A stretch of 64,000 nucleotides of DNA. Source: Acanthosepion lycidas (taxonomy: Eukaryota; Mollusca; Cephalopoda; Sepiida; Sepiidae). The notes under the pieces were generated by a model that searched no databases, was not told the DNA's origin, and worked only from the letters and a program-made list of their open reading frames with translations. This document shows positions 1-10,546 of the stretch, piece after piece. Each line of letters begins with the position of its first letter. Position 1 is the first letter of the stretch. Location of the stretch: NCBI GenBank assembly GCA_963932145.1, contig OZ010573.1:23113565-23177564 (forward strand), written 5' to 3'. The position numbers and the translations under genes were made by a program.

Positions 1-492
1 TAATAGTAATAATAATAGTGATAGTGAAGTCAGAGATAACCTTCAGATGTGCATGTAAAATGAGCTTTGGAGTAAAGATCTATATAAATGAAAGTGCTTT
101 GGATGCACACTCATTCTATTATGCTATATTCTGAGTTTATTTTGCAAGAGAAAATTTCTTCTTGATATAATCTTTAATTTTAAGTGAAAAAAAGGGCAAA
201 AATAAATGTTCATAAAGATTTGATGTTATCTTCATGTTAAACAATAATCAAAATCCCAATAGAGTAACAAAACAAGACTTCATGAGAATTTTCCCCTTTA
301 GACCCACACCTACTTCCTAACAGCTGAGCTCATACTTTCACTACCTATTTGCTACAGAGACTGTTTATGCATGACAGAATTCTCCAAGAGCTTCTTTGCA
401 AATAAACATGAGCTAATCAATTTGTAGAAGAGAAGATACTAAGAGATTACTGAAAACAATAATTACTAAAAATTGGAATAAAGCATTTCCTT
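1..492. other. No recognised feature
   Basis: AT-rich sequence with only short open frames and no similarity to other parts of the window that I could see. Confidence 0.5.
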
Positions 493-516
493 GAATGAAT
501 GAATGAATGAATGAAT
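493..516. repeat. (GAAT)6 microsatellite
   Basis: Six perfect GAAT units in a row. Confidence 0.95.
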
Positions 517-878
517 GGTATAGCAAGCAGATTTTGAAATCAACATCATTGTTGTTGCTATTAACCATTTGATAGTAAGGTAGAAGATTTACTTTGTTAT
601 TTTTCAAGTGATTGTTTTCAGCTTTCTTAATTATGCCTTAAAGATACATTGATTAGTTCATGATGTGCAATCACAAGGCTTTGTTGCTTAATGTTTTTGC
701 TTGATTATTGCTTAGGCCTCAGCTTTTATAGTGATTTTCCCAACATTTAAATTAATTTATAGTTTGTTATTGGATATAAGAAAATATCATTAACATTTCA
801 AATATGAAAATAAAAAGTTGCATATTTTCAGTGTTGGAGGTTAATAACTAAAACATGATTTTACCATTGTCTTTTTCT

Positions 879-1196
879 TCTTTTTTAATCAATTCACCCC
901 CAGCAAAGCCATGAGGAGCTAATGAATGTGAGAACTTAAGAAAAGGAAAAATATTACTGAGAAGAACAATAAGAGAAGAGGAATCAAGAAGACAGACAAT
1001 AATAATGGACATTGCATTCAAATTTCTGAAAATCAAAGTTGTCTAGAAAGCAAGAAGCCTGCCAGAATTCCATAAGCTAGAAGTGCGAGAAAAGAAACTG
1101 CTAGCATAGAACTTATAGTTGTGTCTAACCAATTCAAATGGAAAATGATCAGACCTTTCTGCCAATTTGGTACTGCACTTAAATTCATGAAGTCTA
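879..1196 (-). mobile_element. LINE-alpha 3' fragment
   Basis: On the minus strand this is a decayed copy of the same 3' end seen at 5.06, 24.0, 35.9 and 36.9 kb (minus) and at 8.1, 14.4 and 15.4 kb (plus). The diagnostic end (GGGGTGAA type followed by an A-rich tail) lies near 880-900. Inward lies the degraded C-terminal RT coding region, recognisable by alignment to the better copy at 7.2-8.1 kb (phenylalanine/tryptophan block around 'LWN'). It is 5'-truncated, which is normal for LINE insertions, and carries frameshifts. Confidence 0.7.
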
Positions 1197-1589
1197 GTTA
1201 TTTTGTGATGTCAGCAAACACTAGTTGTCATTTCTGTAATGTCAATGAACACTCATTGTCACTTTCATCATGCTCGTCGTAGTAGAGACTTTGTAATCAC
1301 AGATACAACTATAGTAATGCTATACTGGTGTCAGATGCCTTTGAATAACATTTGCACAAATAGTACTTGTTCGATAATAACTCGCTCAAATAATAACCAC
1401 CAAATAGTGATCAGAATAGTAATGCATATAGTGATCACTTGGACGTCACACTAATTCCCATGTATACATTTCCTTTATCATCATGTGATTTACTTATTCA
1501 AAATAGGATCACCTGTTTGCTCTCTGGTGATCTGTGTTCAAACTCTAGTGTCAGCAGTAGTACTTTATTCTTATATAACAAGGGAAAAG

Positions 1590-1790
1590 TTTATCTGAAC
1601 AATTACCATGAAAATATTTATATAAATGGTACAGTGAAGCTACATTATGGCAATGGGAAAGTCAGTATCAATAACAATGCAGATTCTTTTTTGGATTTTA
1701 TCAAGAATCTCTAAATATATAGCAGGAGTGCCAGACCAGATGTGGCAGCAATATTCAAAGCCTGGACAAATGGTAAACTTATAAATGTGT
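1590..1790 (-). mobile_element. LINE-alpha internal fragment
   Basis: The minus strand aligns with the region upstream of the 3' end in the 24.0-24.5 kb copy (shared GCAGATTCTTTTTT block near 1,680). At 1,735-1,780 it aligns with the sequence encoding EYCCHIWSGAP in the 7.2-8.1 kb copy. It may belong to the same original insertion as 879-1,196, separated by about 400 bp of later sequence. Confidence 0.55.
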
Positions 1791-2035
1791 AGGACAGATT
1801 CTGGAGATAAAAATTGTCTAGCATGGCACAGTGAACCAAATTCCTTACTATCAGACCAAACAATTGATTCAATATAATCTTCTCACTTCATGTCAGCAGA
1901 GAACATTAGCCTGAGAAGAGACAACAAGTCCCTTTCCTGGAAGTTAACAGAAAGAAGAATAGAAAGCAGAAAAGGGTCTTTCAGATGATTAATAGAGCAC
2001 AGTTTCATTTCGGAGGTGTTAAAATTAACAAGCCA

Positions 2036-2125
2036 TTATAATTTCACCCCAAGCAAGGTGATAATGCCATTAGGATACAAGGAGTGAAAGAGAATGAGAA
2101 GACTTTAGTAAGGATAAGTAAAGAA
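2036..2125 (-). mobile_element. LINE-alpha 3'-end stub
   Basis: About 90 bp carrying the conserved LINE-alpha terminus on the minus strand (plus-strand TTTCACCCCAAGCAAGG near 2,041). Only the extreme 3' end is present. Confidence 0.65.
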
Positions 2126-2467
2126 AAAGTTTTTATATTAATATTCACCCAATACAAGGCTTGAAAGTCATCCAAAGTAGAGTGTTACTGTTAAAATGAT
2201 TATGATGAATGAGATGTGTGATATAAATGAAAGGAAAGGTGGTAAGAAAGGAAGATTATGAGGATAGGTATTGATTAACCCTTGACTTGAAGAAATTAAG
2301 TTTGTAGTGTTAAGAGAATCCTTTATGAGGAATCCTGTTCCACAAAGTAATAGTTCCAAGGAAGAAGCTGTCTTTGTGGAGCTTTGTTCTTACATCTGGA
2401 TATAAGAAGGAAATAAGGGTGATTTGACTCTTTGGAAGTAGTATGGTGTCTCCTACTGTCATTATTA

Positions 2468-2693
2468 TTGGGTTGGTGCATAATTATCAGGCGTTTTTTA
2501 AACAATATTATTATGAAAAAAGAAACATAATTCAACAGTAACATTTTTAAATGATTATTCCAGAGCATATGATTATTAGCACACACCTGAAGATAAAACA
2601 ATATTTTTATTAAAAATAGTAAACAAAACAGCAATTTTTATTAACAAATGACTCGCCTACAAAAAAACGCCTGATAATTATGCACCAACCCAA
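2468..2693. mobile_element. Mariner-type MITE, 226 bp
   Basis: Perfect terminal inverted repeats of about 33 bp begin TTGGGTTGGTGCATAATTAT and are flanked by a TA duplication on each side (2,466-2,467 and 2,694-2,695). The GGTTGGTGCA terminus and TA target are characteristic of mariner elements; the human MADE1/Hsmar1 termini are close relatives. The inside has no transposase, so it is a non-autonomous element. Confidence 0.9.
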
Positions 2694-3069
2694 TATTATT
2701 ATTACTTTTGATTTCCTGTTATATTTACAGTAATTTATCAAGTCTTTCAGCTGAGACCTAAAGTCAATGAGTTTTATTAAGAAGTTACTAAGTATATTGA
2801 AGTGAATTGAGTTTTCCTAAATATGTGAGCTGTATTCATTAACACTATCTTTTTGTATTTCCGATAAGAATGAATTTCTTAGGATTTTCTTCATGTATGT
2901 ATCATTATTCTTTCACTTCAGCTCTGATAATTTTTATGTTGACAATCCACACTATATCAAACAAAAAGTTAGGAAAGAAACCGCCATCAGTACCTACTGG
3001 ACTTGAGAAACACATTTTCCTGAAAAATTATTTTAAGAGAAAGATTGGTGCTACTATAGTACAATATCA

Positions 3070-3528
3070 CCCATCCATTTTCTACTACAGTATATCTACT
3101 ATTTCTTTTCTACAATTTCTTTTCTATTATGGTGTGATATCTACTATTCATTTTCTACCCTAGTATGATTTCTACTATTCATTTTCTACCATAGTATGAT
3201 ATCTACTATTCATTTTCTACCATAGTATGATATCTACTATTCATTTTCTACCATAGTATGATATCTACCATCCATTTTCTACCATAGTATGATATCTACT
3301 ATTCCTTTTCTACTATTTCTTTTCTATTGTGGTGTGATATCTACTATTCATTTTCTACCATAGTATGATATCTACTATTCATTTTCTACCCTAGTATGAT
3401 ATCTACTATTCATTTTCTACCATAGTATGATATCTACTATCCATTTTCTACCATAGTATATCTACCATCCATTTTCTACCATAGTATGATATCTACTATT
3501 CCTTTTCTACCATCGTATGATATTTACC
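3070..3528. repeat. 31-bp minisatellite
   Basis: About 14 imperfect tandem units of 31 bp, built around TTTTCTACCATAGTATGATA. Variants of ATTC/ATCC and CCATAG/CCCTAG are interspersed, and some units are shortened (for example near 3,120 and 3,320). Confidence 0.9.
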
Positions 3529-3792
3529 AACTGTGGGAAGCATGAAATATATTAAAAACCCCAACCCTAACTTGTAAAAAGGACACCACTTCATCTTCAA
3601 TTGAGATTATTTTGTCTGACGTTAGCTTGTTTGTTTTGTAATGGAATTACATACATACCTCCTTTATGAATACAAATTAGATAAATACCCTACACTTTAG
3701 GTCAAAATAACCCTGTATGTAGTTTGAGGAATTAATTGCTGTAGGCTGTAAGTGGGTTGTTTCATAGAGTGCATCATCATTTACAGTAGGTA

Positions 3793-3895
3793 TTAGGTTG
3801 GTGCAAAAATAATGACGTAATAATGTCGTTTATTGATTTTAAAAAAATACATCAAAAAACGACATTATTATGTCATTATTTTTGCACCAACCTAA
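3793..3895. mobile_element. Mariner-type hairpin MITE, 103 bp
   Basis: An almost full-length palindrome beginning TTAGGTTGGTGCAAAAATAA with arms of about 42 bp and a short loop, flanked by TA on both sides. A second copy of the same family is at 62,683-62,783. Transcription through it would give a long hairpin like the MADE1 hairpins that gave rise to human miR-548. Confidence 0.92.
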
Positions 3896-4173
3896 TAATA
3901 AATAGGTTTATATATTTCAACTGACAACAGCACTGGCTGTTCAGTCAATAAATGGTGAAAGTTTCCTTATAAAGAAACCATTAGCCAGAAAAAACTGGTT
4001 ATGATGCTTCTAAGACAACTTTTAAATGGCATCCACCACTCTGGCAATTTTTACACACCACTCACCACCCACATTGTGTGAGATGAATTTCAAATCAGAC
4101 AAGGAAAGGTAAATATACAATCGACCACTACTTAATGCTCATTATAGTGAAGAAGAAAAACAGACAATGAATA

Positions 4174-5006
4174 CAGGGTGTGATGGGTAAATTTTTGGCA
4201 TTTTATATTTTTAATTTTGCGCATGCACTGTTTTTGATTTTGTTGACTGCACAATATAATAAGGTCAGTTGGGCACCATCTATGGGAAAAAGAGCACCAT
4301 GATGCAATCCTCTCCAACAGAAATTTGAAAATGGTATGCTGTACTGCTTGGCATTCATGCCAGAAGTTCCAATATGAACATTTCAGAGTGTTTGGGTGTT
4401 AGTCTAAGGACAGTGCAAAGTATTCGGAAAGAGTTGGATAATATATCCCGTCAACATCATGGTATTTGGAGTGATCACTAGTGAGGGCAACGTTATGCCA
4501 CCATTCATCTTCTCACATGATCTTACATGAAGTGCCTTGAAGAGGGTCAAGAAGATGGCTGCTGGAAGACCCTATGTCTGGCAAGAAGATTCTGCACCAT
4601 GCCATACAAGCAAGAGAATGCAGTCATAGCTGTCAGACAATTTCTGCAACCATATCACCCCTTACATCTGGCCACCTAACTCCCCAGACTGCAACCTCCT
4701 TGATTGTTATGTGTGGGGCACAGTTGAGTGAGAGACCAACAAAACTCCTTGTAGCAAAAAAGATGATCTGAAGGCAAGGATTATGGCACCAATTTAAACA
4801 AGGATACTGTACAGAAGAGTTGCAGGAGATTCCAAAGTTGCCTGGAGGTTGTGGTTGAAGCTGATGGTGATTTTATTGAATAAATTTACTCTTTAGTATT
4901 TCAAGATATTTTTGTGTAATTTTGGTAAATATATCTGTTAAAATGAGATGTCTGTGTTATTTTCATTTTTGTGTACCTTAGACGACACTTCATACATAGC
5001 TCCATA
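4174..5006 (+). mobile_element. Tc1/mariner transposon, internally deleted
   Basis: The left terminus CAGGGTGTGATGGGTAAATT follows a TA. The right end near 5,000 is eroded but matches the inside of the intact right terminus at 46.79 kb. Translation shows an N-terminal helix-turn-helix remnant at about 4,340-4,440 (SLRTVQSIRKEL), then a jump straight into the catalytic core from about 4,460. Within the core, WQEDSAPCH (about 4,586) carries a catalytic Asp and PPNSPDC (about 4,675) is the conserved third-acid region. The segment that should carry the first catalytic Asp is missing. Stops and frameshifts are present (for example TGA near 4,731). It is a dead copy of a family that also occurs at 46.2-46.8 kb. 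Confidence 0.85.
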
Positions 5007-5059
5007 TATAACAAGAAAATGAAAGTAAAAAGATACCTACATACTACTACAGTTCTTTT

Positions 5060-5455
5060 TTTTTCTTTAAACCTTTCATCCCAAGCAAAGAAATAATGCC
5101 ACTAAGACACAAATGGTTACTAGGAGTGAAATAGAAAAAAAGACTTTTAGTAAGGAGAAAGGTCAATAAAAGAACTGGTCTTAGGAAGATGGCAATTGAC
5201 ATTGCATTTAAATTTTTAAAGATTATAGGTTGCAAGAAATCAGAGGAGTTTTCCACAAGTGAGAAGTGTGAGAAAAGAAACTATTAGAATTGAACTTACA
5301 GTTACATCTTGCTATTCCAACAGTAAAACAATGAAACCTAGTAACCAATCTAGTAGTATGTTTAAATTTGTATGGTTGAGATATCAAGGAGAGCTTATTA
5401 GAACAAATGTCATGAAAATATTTATAAAAAAGACAGAGGGAAGCCATATTTCATT
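5060..5455 (-). mobile_element. LINE-alpha 3' fragment
   Basis: On the minus strand, the 3' terminus near 5,070-5,090 (CATCCCAAGCAAAG on plus) is followed inward by degraded RT C-terminal coding sequence. LISQPYKFKHTTRL and SFFSHTSHLWKTP correspond to the 'LVPRLHEFKCSTRL' and 'SFMSRTFCLWNALP' blocks of the 7.2-8.1 kb copy. It is 5'-truncated near 5,455, next to a short (TA)n. Confidence 0.8.
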
Positions 5456-5668
5456 ATAATATATATATACTTTCTAAAAATGGATATCCTTTGGATGTTT
5501 TGGATTCTGTTATCCATGACGTCATTAATAAATTTCATAGGGTTAAGCCGCATTTTGTTAAATAATGTCCAGTTTATTTGCGTCTTCCCTTATTGGTTCA
5601 GAGGGTGAGTCTTTAGGTAGGTGAATTTCACATGCAATTAATAACGGTTATTTTTCGGTATTGGTTTG

Positions 5669-5938
5669 TGTTATATTCCATGCTAAGGGAATAAATACTT
5701 AACACCAGGTGGATAATAGAAGAAAGGTTTATTATACACAACCAGTACAAATATGAAATACGGTACAGTTATACACACAGGTCAATCTATTAGTGAGTGC
5801 CACTAATTGAAAGGTCGGACATGCTTGCATCTTCTTGCTCTCACCCTTCCTCCAGTCTCTCGTAGACAGTTGACTTTATAGGTACTTACTACCTATAGTG
5901 TAATCATTCATACAGGTGCTGGTTATTCCATTACATCA
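5669..5938 (-). mobile_element. Candidate solo LTR
   Basis: About 270 bp whose minus strand starts TGATGTAATGG and ends ATAACA (TG..CA), with an AATAAA polyadenylation signal just before the R/U5-like end. The flanking 5-mers are GTTTG and GTTTT, so the target-site duplication is imperfect. The ACTATAGGTAGTAA stretch of its minus strand recurs at 19.10 kb. An internal retroelement region is not present. Confidence 0.55.
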
Positions 5939-5944
5939 GTTTTT

Positions 5945-6245
5945 GAATTTGGTGACATAGTAACTGTGAGTTCAATCCCTGAGCTGGGTACTGTGTACTT
6001 GGACTCAGTGGAAATGGAACAAGCAGTACTAAAAATAAGAACTAGATGAGATATCTCTGCTAGACATGGAACAAGAACAGTCTACCAATGTAGATTAAAT
6101 AAAGGTTTCAGTCTCTGTATGTTTCCTGGACTGACATGCACCTGATGAAGGCTGGAGGGCACAACAGCCGAAACGTTGTGATAACAACAATGATTAGGAC
6201 ATTAGTACAAATATAAATAGTGTAAATTACAGTTATATTTTATTC
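5945..6245 (+). mobile_element. SINE-A, full-length, diverged
   Basis: A tRNA-like head with a B-box-like GAGTTCAATCCCTG lies near 5,970. A body containing AGAACAGTCTACC follows, then the family tail CTGATGAAGGCTGGAGG..CAGCCGAAACGTTGTGATAAC at 6,142-6,185. The same tail recurs at more than ten places in the window. Confidence 0.75.
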
Positions 6246-6480
6246 ATTTATATATTCACCATTATTTGCAATGATTTGTTCCCACTTAGCAAGCAGCTCT
6301 TTGATAACTTTTGAGTAAAATTCCAGTTTGTGATGAGCTCTTGAATCTGGTTTTCATTAGAGAAATTTTTTCCCATTAAAGCATTTTGCAGTGACTGAGA
6401 AAGGTAATAATTGGCTGGTGTAAAGTCAGGTAAATATGGCAGGTGAAACAGAACAGATTAACTGTGTTCCAAAATTGTTT
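6246..6480 (-). mobile_element. Mariner transposase C-terminal remnant
   Basis: The minus strand encodes a degraded mariner C-terminus. PYLPDFTPANYYLSQSLQ matches the conserved YSPDLAP..YHLF..SLQ block that carries the third catalytic Asp of DD34D mariners. GKNFSNENQIQ and the residues after it match the region that follows. Start, N-terminus and terminal repeats are absent. It abuts the SINE-A tail at 6,245. Confidence 0.75.
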
Positions 6481-7224
6481 CTATTTTATTCTTTCTGTAT
6501 GTCATCCATGGAAACCATGACTGTATAAGAATGGTAAGAGTTTTCTGCTAATGAATATGCTTTCAGTCATCCACCTGAACACATGAACAAAGTCATGAAA
6601 TTAAATATGTCAGTACACAGAACAGCTGTTTCAAGTCACCTGCAGTTAATGCATGAAAAATTCCTAATTAATATTTTATTTTTTTTTTGTTAAGAATATT
6701 ATACTCTGATGTTGGTCATCATTGCTGACAAATAATATTTTGTAGCTTAAATTTCCAGTGATGTTTAACAAAATAGATACCATGAATTAGTGTGAATCTC
6801 AAGTTCTAACTAAATAGAGGTTGTCATCATCTTATGACCACGATCGGTTTCAACCTGTCGGTTGTAGATCGATCTGGTTGTAAGTCAGCCTGTAATTAAT
6901 TTTGCAATCATTTTATCTTTCTTTAGGCATTATCATATTTCTTTATATTTGATACCATTTGTATCATCTCTCTGCACATTGTTTTTTTTTCTTCTTTTTA
7001 CATTCATCAGCTAAAAGTCAAACACTGCATACTAGAGTACTATTAGTTTAGTATTTGCTAAAACATTTTAATTGCAAAACATACAAAAGTACATGCAAAT
7101 ACAAAACATCTTATTAGCCACTGGTACTTGTTGTTGATCGTCAATGCTATCAGCTATCCTTCAAAATCATTAACACAGTATAGTGTTAAAACTTTAGGTC
7201 ATGTATAATTCCATTCACTTTTTT
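6481..7224. other. No recognised feature
   Basis: AT-rich. Around 6,820-6,885 a motif with GTTGTAAGTCAG resembles pogo/Tigger termini, but no partner repeat was established. Confidence 0.4.
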
Positions 7225-8122
7225 TCCTACTTTGCTGGCCGTTAGTCTCAAAAATGATCTCCAATTGGTTGTAGACTGGGGCAGGAATTGGCTGGTTAAT
7301 TTTAATGTCTCAAAAACAAAATTGCTCTCTATTATTCACCACAGAGAACCATCCCTGCCTCCCATTAGAATGTCTGACGTTCAACTCCACAAGATCACCT
7401 CTTTGCTACTGCTTAGTCTCACATTGTCTGCTGACCTGAGATGGAACAAATACATTGAGTTAATAGCTTTGTTCACCGCAAGGTAAGTTGGCTCCCTGTG
7501 TCGTGCCAGGAATTTTTTCTCACTGGAGTCGATCCTTCAAATCAACAAATCAACCATTTGCCTTCGCATGGAGTATTGCTGCCATATATGGTCTGGAGCC
7601 CCTTCTGTTTGTCTCAAGGTCCTTGATAAAACCCAGAGATGGATATACAATGTAATTGGCCCTGATCTGGCATCTTGTCTGCAGTCATTCTCTCACAGAT
7701 GTGTCATCGCCTCCCCCTATCATTTTTACAAATACTTTCATGGTAACTGCTCCGATGAGCTGCTTTCGCTGGTTCCCAGACTTCATGAATTTAAGTGTTC
7801 AACTAGGCTGGCATCTCATTCTCACCCTTTCACGGTTGAAACTGTTAAATGTAGCTGTGTATTCTCCTCTAAAAGCTTCATGTCTCGCACATTTTGCCTG
7901 TGGAATGCCCTCCCCACTTCTTCTTTCCTTGATAGCTATAATCTCCAACTATTCAAATGTAATGTCAATCGATGTCTCCAGATGCCTTGATCTATCCCCT
8001 ATCCTTCTCTTCATCCTTTCCCCTATCACTCTTCTTTGCTTTTGCTCCAACTCTCTGTAACCTCTTGCATGTTAGTGGCTTCCTGCCTTATTTGGGGTAA
8101 AATGCTTAAAAAAAAATAAATA
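7225..8122 (+). mobile_element. LINE-alpha reverse transcriptase C-terminus and 3' end
   Basis: This is the best-preserved LINE-alpha copy. Two overlapping frames (7,232-7,486 and 7,568-7,990) encode the late RT/thumb region of a Jockey/CR1-type non-LTR retrotransposon: DWGRNWLVNFNVSKTKLL, then MEYCCHIWSGAPSVCLKVLD, then LVPRLHEFKCSTRLASHSHP, then SRTFCLWNALP and LQLFKCNVNRCLQ. The catalytic YxDD region and the endonuclease are missing, as expected from 5' truncation, and a frameshift separates the two parts. The 3' UTR ends with the GCCTTATTTGGGGTAAAATG signature and an A-rich tail near 8,105-8,122. Seven or more shorter copies in the window share this end. Confidence 0.9.
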
Positions 8123-9084
8123 ATCAACAATCATTTTCATGACACAATCAATGACTGTTCTCTCTTTCTTAGCAGGGTGAGAAGTAGACAAAGACAATTG
8201 CCTCTTGGGAGACATCTTGGAACTTTTTTGAATAAAAATTTCTGATGAAAACAGACTTGGGGAAAAGTGTGTTGAACTGAGTTTCCGCTAACACTAACCT
8301 TGAGGCATGCAAGAAAGAAATTTTCATACACCAAGCTGGGAAACTTGCATGCTGCCAGACATCCAACAGTGATGGCCAGACGACCGAACATACGAATTTG
8401 CAGTTCTTGTCATAAAGTCAAACATTCGTAAGTCACATAGGTCTTAAGTCAATGATGTCTTGTACATGATAACTACCTCTAGATAACTTGATTTTACCTG
8501 AGCATTGTTCAGGGATGGCAGTGAGAATCAACCATGTGACTGTCAAGTTGCTGTGAAGATGTTACATCTTCAATGGATGTTAACCAGCACCTTTTATAGG
8601 TGTCTTCACAAACATCAGACCTCTTTCCTTTTAATTCATTGGTGAGATACTGCTTAATTGGTGCATTCCCAGAAAATTTATGAATTGTGCCTGTGTACAC
8701 CAAAGGCCAGTGACAAACTACCAGAACAAAGAATAGCTGACCAATAAAAGGTATTTCTAACAAACTTATTCTCTATCTTCAGAGGAAACATGTATAAGAA
8801 TTTATTCTTTATTACCTCTAATTGAGATCGTTGGAGTTGGTAAGTGAAGACAAATTTTTGACAATTATCTTTAGTAAGAGCGTCTAATTAACACAACTAA
8901 GAAAGACCAAGAACTTTTTCTTCTTTTATATGTCACGTTTCTTCCGAACATTGCAGTAACAAATCAGATGCATAAGACTTAAGAAAGCTCCATTGAGCTT
9001 GTGTCAGGAGGTACAGCTAGACTGCTTATTTATAGTATCTAAGTGAGGGAGAGTTCTTCTTTCAAGGGAGACAATCGTCATCAA
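8123..9084. other. No recognised gene
   Basis: Contains open frames of up to 84 codons on the minus strand (8,137-8,391 and 8,509-8,763) without recognisable domains. ATTCGTAAGTCA near 8,428 resembles Tigger-type terminal sequence but could not be paired. Confidence 0.4.
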
Positions 9085-9220
9085 GAGAGGTAACTCCTGT
9101 TGGTCTTATACCACAAAGATCTGTAATCATGGCACTCCACAACCTCCTATCCTTTATAGTTCTAAGTAGCTTTTGACCCTTTGTCATCACTCTTTTTCTC
9201 CTATCCATTCAAACAAATTT
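9085..9220 (-). mobile_element. LINE-beta 3' fragment
   Basis: The plus-strand TAATCATGGCACTCCACAAC block and the following sequence match the 3' coding end of the LINE-beta copies at 51.7 kb (minus) and 39.3 kb (plus). Only about 135 bp remain. Confidence 0.6.
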
Positions 9221-9919
9221 ATTAAATAAGTTTAATGACAATCATATTAGTCTGAGTTTAATTATTAATGATTGTAATTGTTAAAAACTAGCAAGCTTTG
9301 TCCACTTGCTATCAAAGTAAGGTATATTCACTACTTGAAATCTTTGAAACAAAAATTTTAAATGAACATTTCATTCATAAATTGATTGTAAATATGAAAG
9401 AAAATATTTGTATTTATTCAGGATCTGATGTTTACTTTAGAAAAATAACCTGGTAATTTTTCTAAGAAAAATTGGTCATTTTTCGATGGGATTAATGTTA
9501 TTGCTCACTATTTATGAAATATTGAACTTCATTGTGGACATTCAATATATTTGTTCAAAGAATATGACTGTAAAGACAGAGGAAATTAATTAGTTGGATG
9601 TCAGGGCAGACTTGTTATCATTAAGGAAAGTTTTACAAATTATAGATGCAACTTGTTGAAGGCCAAGTAAAATGCAAATTTCAAACATTTTTTTGCACCA
9701 TATAAGACAATATTCCTAAACAGAACTATTTTTGATATGAAAATCAAAGCAATCCTCAAATAAAAGAACAGTAATGAAGGACAGTTAATTAATAAAATAT
9801 ACTTTTTAAAAATCAATATGCCAGTTAAAGTGACATGGCCTGGAATTATATATCGACTTCCAGGCACTTTTCAGGTTTAACTAATTGACATATTGATTTT
9901 AAAAAAAATATATTTTATT
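9221..9919. other. No recognised feature
   Basis: AT-rich. ATTGATTTTTAAAAA-type sequence at about 9,800-9,830 recurs near 9,890-9,915 in the inverted direction, forming a loose inverted repeat. No gene seen. Confidence 0.4.
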
Positions 9920-10440
9920 AATGTATATATATATATATATATTGAGGCATGTTTTATTAAATAATATAGACAAGTTTTGTCTATTTATTTTAAGTAAATT
10001 CCTTTCATATTGTCTGATAAGCTTAATAACATTATCATTGAAAGATGAAAGAAAAACACTATATTGATACATGTTTTTAATCCTATCTAAGCTTTCGGAT
10101 TACATAAGCCATTATCAAAGATGACAGTTACATTTCAATATATTAAACAATACACAGACAAAACAATAATGATAGTCTGTTTTTGTTGCATAAAAGATTT
10201 CCAAGCAACAACAAACTCATGTTTACCAGACACAGAAGAGAAAATTGCACCACAGCTCATGACGTCACACATGACCACACAAGAGTGAAAACAAGAAGTA
10301 TTAAGTATGGGAAGCCATTGGTATAAACCAATGGCTTCTGTTATCAATTGTAGGCATTTAAGAATATTTGTGGAGATTTCATAGTTTATTTTGTTCAGGT
10401 TAGGCTTCAACTGTTTTATGTATATAGCTTCGAGAATTTT
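9920..10440 (-). mobile_element. Penelope-like element, C-terminus and terminal region
   Basis: Minus-strand translation from about 10,440 gives LKILEAIYIKQLKPNLNKI. This matches the end of the GIY-YIG endonuclease domain of Penelope-like elements (ILEALHIK..KPxLN). The frame stays open to 10,135 (91 codons from its first Met). Downstream, AATGGCTTATGTAATCCGAAAGC near 10,095-10,120 is the kind of motif found in PLE terminal repeats. The copy ends at a (TA)n array at 9,922-9,943. The same terminal sequence recurs at 27.88-28.07 kb and, inverted, at 20.4-20.8 kb. Confidence 0.7.
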
Positions 10441-10442
10441 TA

Positions 10443-10443
10443 G

Positions 10444-10480
<37 letters not shown>

Positions 10481-10491
10481 TATATATATAT

Positions 10492-10541
<50 letters not shown>
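10443..10541. repeat. (TA)n / (TAGA)n compound microsatellite
   Basis: About 36 bp of TA, an interruption, a second TA run, then about 12 units of TAGA. Confidence 0.97.
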
Positions 10542-10543
<2 letters not shown>

Positions 10544-10546
10544 CTA

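Noticed and set aside
6142-6185. Hammerhead ribozyme in the abundant SINE-A tail
   Set aside because: CTGANGA and GAAA are present, but there is an extra base between A9 and helix II in every copy seen and no plausible helix III with a cleavage site. Kept only as a PLE-like motif.
6820-8455. A Tigger/pogo element with termini near 6,820 and 8,455 around the LINE fragment
   Set aside because: Both places have TAAGTCA-type words, but I could not align them as inverted termini or find a transposase.
10260-10267. Perfect CRE (TGACGTCA)
   Set aside because: It lies within the decayed Penelope coding region. A single 8-mer in 64 kb has no supporting context.
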